From contig JAKBAU010000206.1 in assembly GCA_021808875.1 (NCBI GenBank), forward strand, positions 1-6,610: a DNA stretch of 6,610 nt, given 5' to 3'. The stretch's first letter is position 1, and the number at the start of each line of letters is the position of its first letter. Shown piece by piece: positions 6,174 to 6,610 of the stretch. This DNA is from Pseudomonadota bacterium (GTDB lineage Bacteria; Pseudomonadota; Alphaproteobacteria; Micropepsales; Micropepsaceae). The notes beneath the pieces were generated by a model. The model was not told where the DNA came from and did not search any database. It worked only from the letters and a program-made list of their open reading frames with translations. A program made the position numbers and the translations under genes.

Positions 6174-6548
6174 TCACCGGCCCTTGGCCGCTGCCAGCTT
6201 CCGGTCGAGCGTGACCAACTCGCCGCCCAGCGCGCGGGCGAGCCACAGGTAGCTCGCATCATAGACGGTCAAACCCGTTGCCTCGGCGAGGTCAAGCGCA
6301 GCCCCGTGATCGACCGCGACCGTCTCCACCGCCAGCCGGTCGGTGAGCCCGAACGCGGCGCGCAACGCTTCGCGCTGCGCTGGATGGCGCCGCATCTTGG
6401 TGAGGCAGACATTGGCGAGTTCGAAGCCGAGCAGGGCGGGGGCGGCCAGACGCGCACCCTCCAGGCTTGCGGCAATCGCCTCCGCCTCCGGCTCGCCGAA
6501 CAGCAAGGCGGCGAGCGCCGAAGCGTCCACGACCTTAACGCCGGTCAC
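6174..6548 (-). CDS. vapC: PIN-domain toxin of the VapC family (putative RNase)
   Basis: VapC toxins are Mg2+-dependent RNases that cut tRNA or rRNA and are held inactive by VapB. The 124-residue protein shows the PIN-domain acid set: D8 in VKVVDASALAALL, E43 in FELANV, D97 in TVYDASYLWLA and D115 in LVTLDRKL. These are the expected positions for a complete, active domain, and the length is normal. The start is GTG at 6548-6546, overlapping the end of the upstream antitoxin by 14 nt, so translation is coupled; no separate strong ribosome site is seen. hsdM begins 41 nt after its stop on the same strand, so read-through into the restriction genes is plausible. Its RNA target cannot be predicted. 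Confidence 0.93.
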   Translation of the reverse strand: MTGVKVVDASALAALLFGEPEAEAIAASLEGARLAAPALLGFELANVCLTKMRRHPAQREALRAAFGLTDRLAVETVAVDHGAALDLAEATGLTVYDASYLWLARALGGELVTLDRKLAAAKGR

Positions 6549-6610
6549 GGTCCGCCCGGATGATGGCGGCCGAGTCGGCCGGCGTGCGGAGGTCGAGCCG
6601 GCGAACCTCC
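6535..6610 (-). CDS. VapB-type antitoxin, C-terminal end only (cut by the window edge)
   Basis: Only the last 24 codons are visible, ending with TAA at 6537-6535. The readable frame is EVRRLDLRTPADSAAIIRAD followed by four residues, DRRR-like in charge. It lies directly upstream of and overlaps vapC, which is where the cognate antitoxin is expected. An arginine/acid-rich C-terminus is typical of the part that binds the toxin's active site. The DNA-binding N-terminus is off-window, so its family (AbrB, RHH, Phd or other) cannot be assigned. Confidence 0.6.
   Translation of the reverse strand, partial: EVRRLDLRTPADSAAIIRADRDRR

Noticed and set aside
6133..6246. Extension of hsdM to the upstream ATG at 6246
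   Set aside because: It would overlap vapC out of frame and add 38 arginine-rich residues absent from HsdM proteins, while the TTG at 6132 has a well-placed ribosome site and gives the family N-terminus.
1..6610. BREX, DISARM or CRISPR components
   Set aside because: No BrxC/PglZ, helicase-phospholipase or Cas-like sequences and no direct-repeat array are present; all core genes fit a type I RM system.

Overview
The window is about 6.6 kb of GC-rich DNA in which every gene I can support lies on the minus strand. It is a type I restriction-modification (RM) locus carrying two toxin-antitoxin modules and two unrecognised accessory genes. The high GC of the core genes (one hsdM line I counted was 44/60) and the style of the HsdM, HsdR, MazF and VapC proteins suggest a high-GC proteobacterium, perhaps an alphaproteobacterium. 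The taxonomy is an inference and cannot be settled from this window.

Reading in the direction of transcription, from high to low coordinates, the order is as follows: the last 24 codons of a VapB-type antitoxin (cut by the window edge); vapC (PIN-domain RNase toxin); hsdM (N6-adenine methyltransferase subunit, TTG start); an unrecognised 292-residue gene; a 118-bp gap with a small hairpin; hsdS (specificity subunit with two target-recognition domains); an unrecognised 262-residue protein with one predicted N-terminal membrane helix; a 163-bp gap with an imperfect inverted repeat; a small MazE-like antitoxin; a MazF/PemK-like toxin; and the first 99 codons of hsdR, which runs out of the window at position 1.

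The genes are tightly packed. vapB/vapC overlap by 14 nt, hsdM/292-aa gene by GTGA, hsdS/262-aa gene by ATGA, antitoxin/mazF abut with no gap, and mazF/hsdR overlap by 11 nt. HsdM and HsdS form the methyltransferase, and HsdR adds DNA translocation and cleavage. A toxin module sits directly in front of hsdR. It could therefore respond to loss of the locus, or control or be co-expressed with the restriction subunit. This link is an inference from gene order.

The two unknown genes are the best candidates for something undescribed. Both are translationally coupled to core RM genes and both have lower GC than hsdM (about 52% and 56% in the lines I counted). I see no RNA genes, insertion sequences, CRISPR array or convincing intrinsic terminators.
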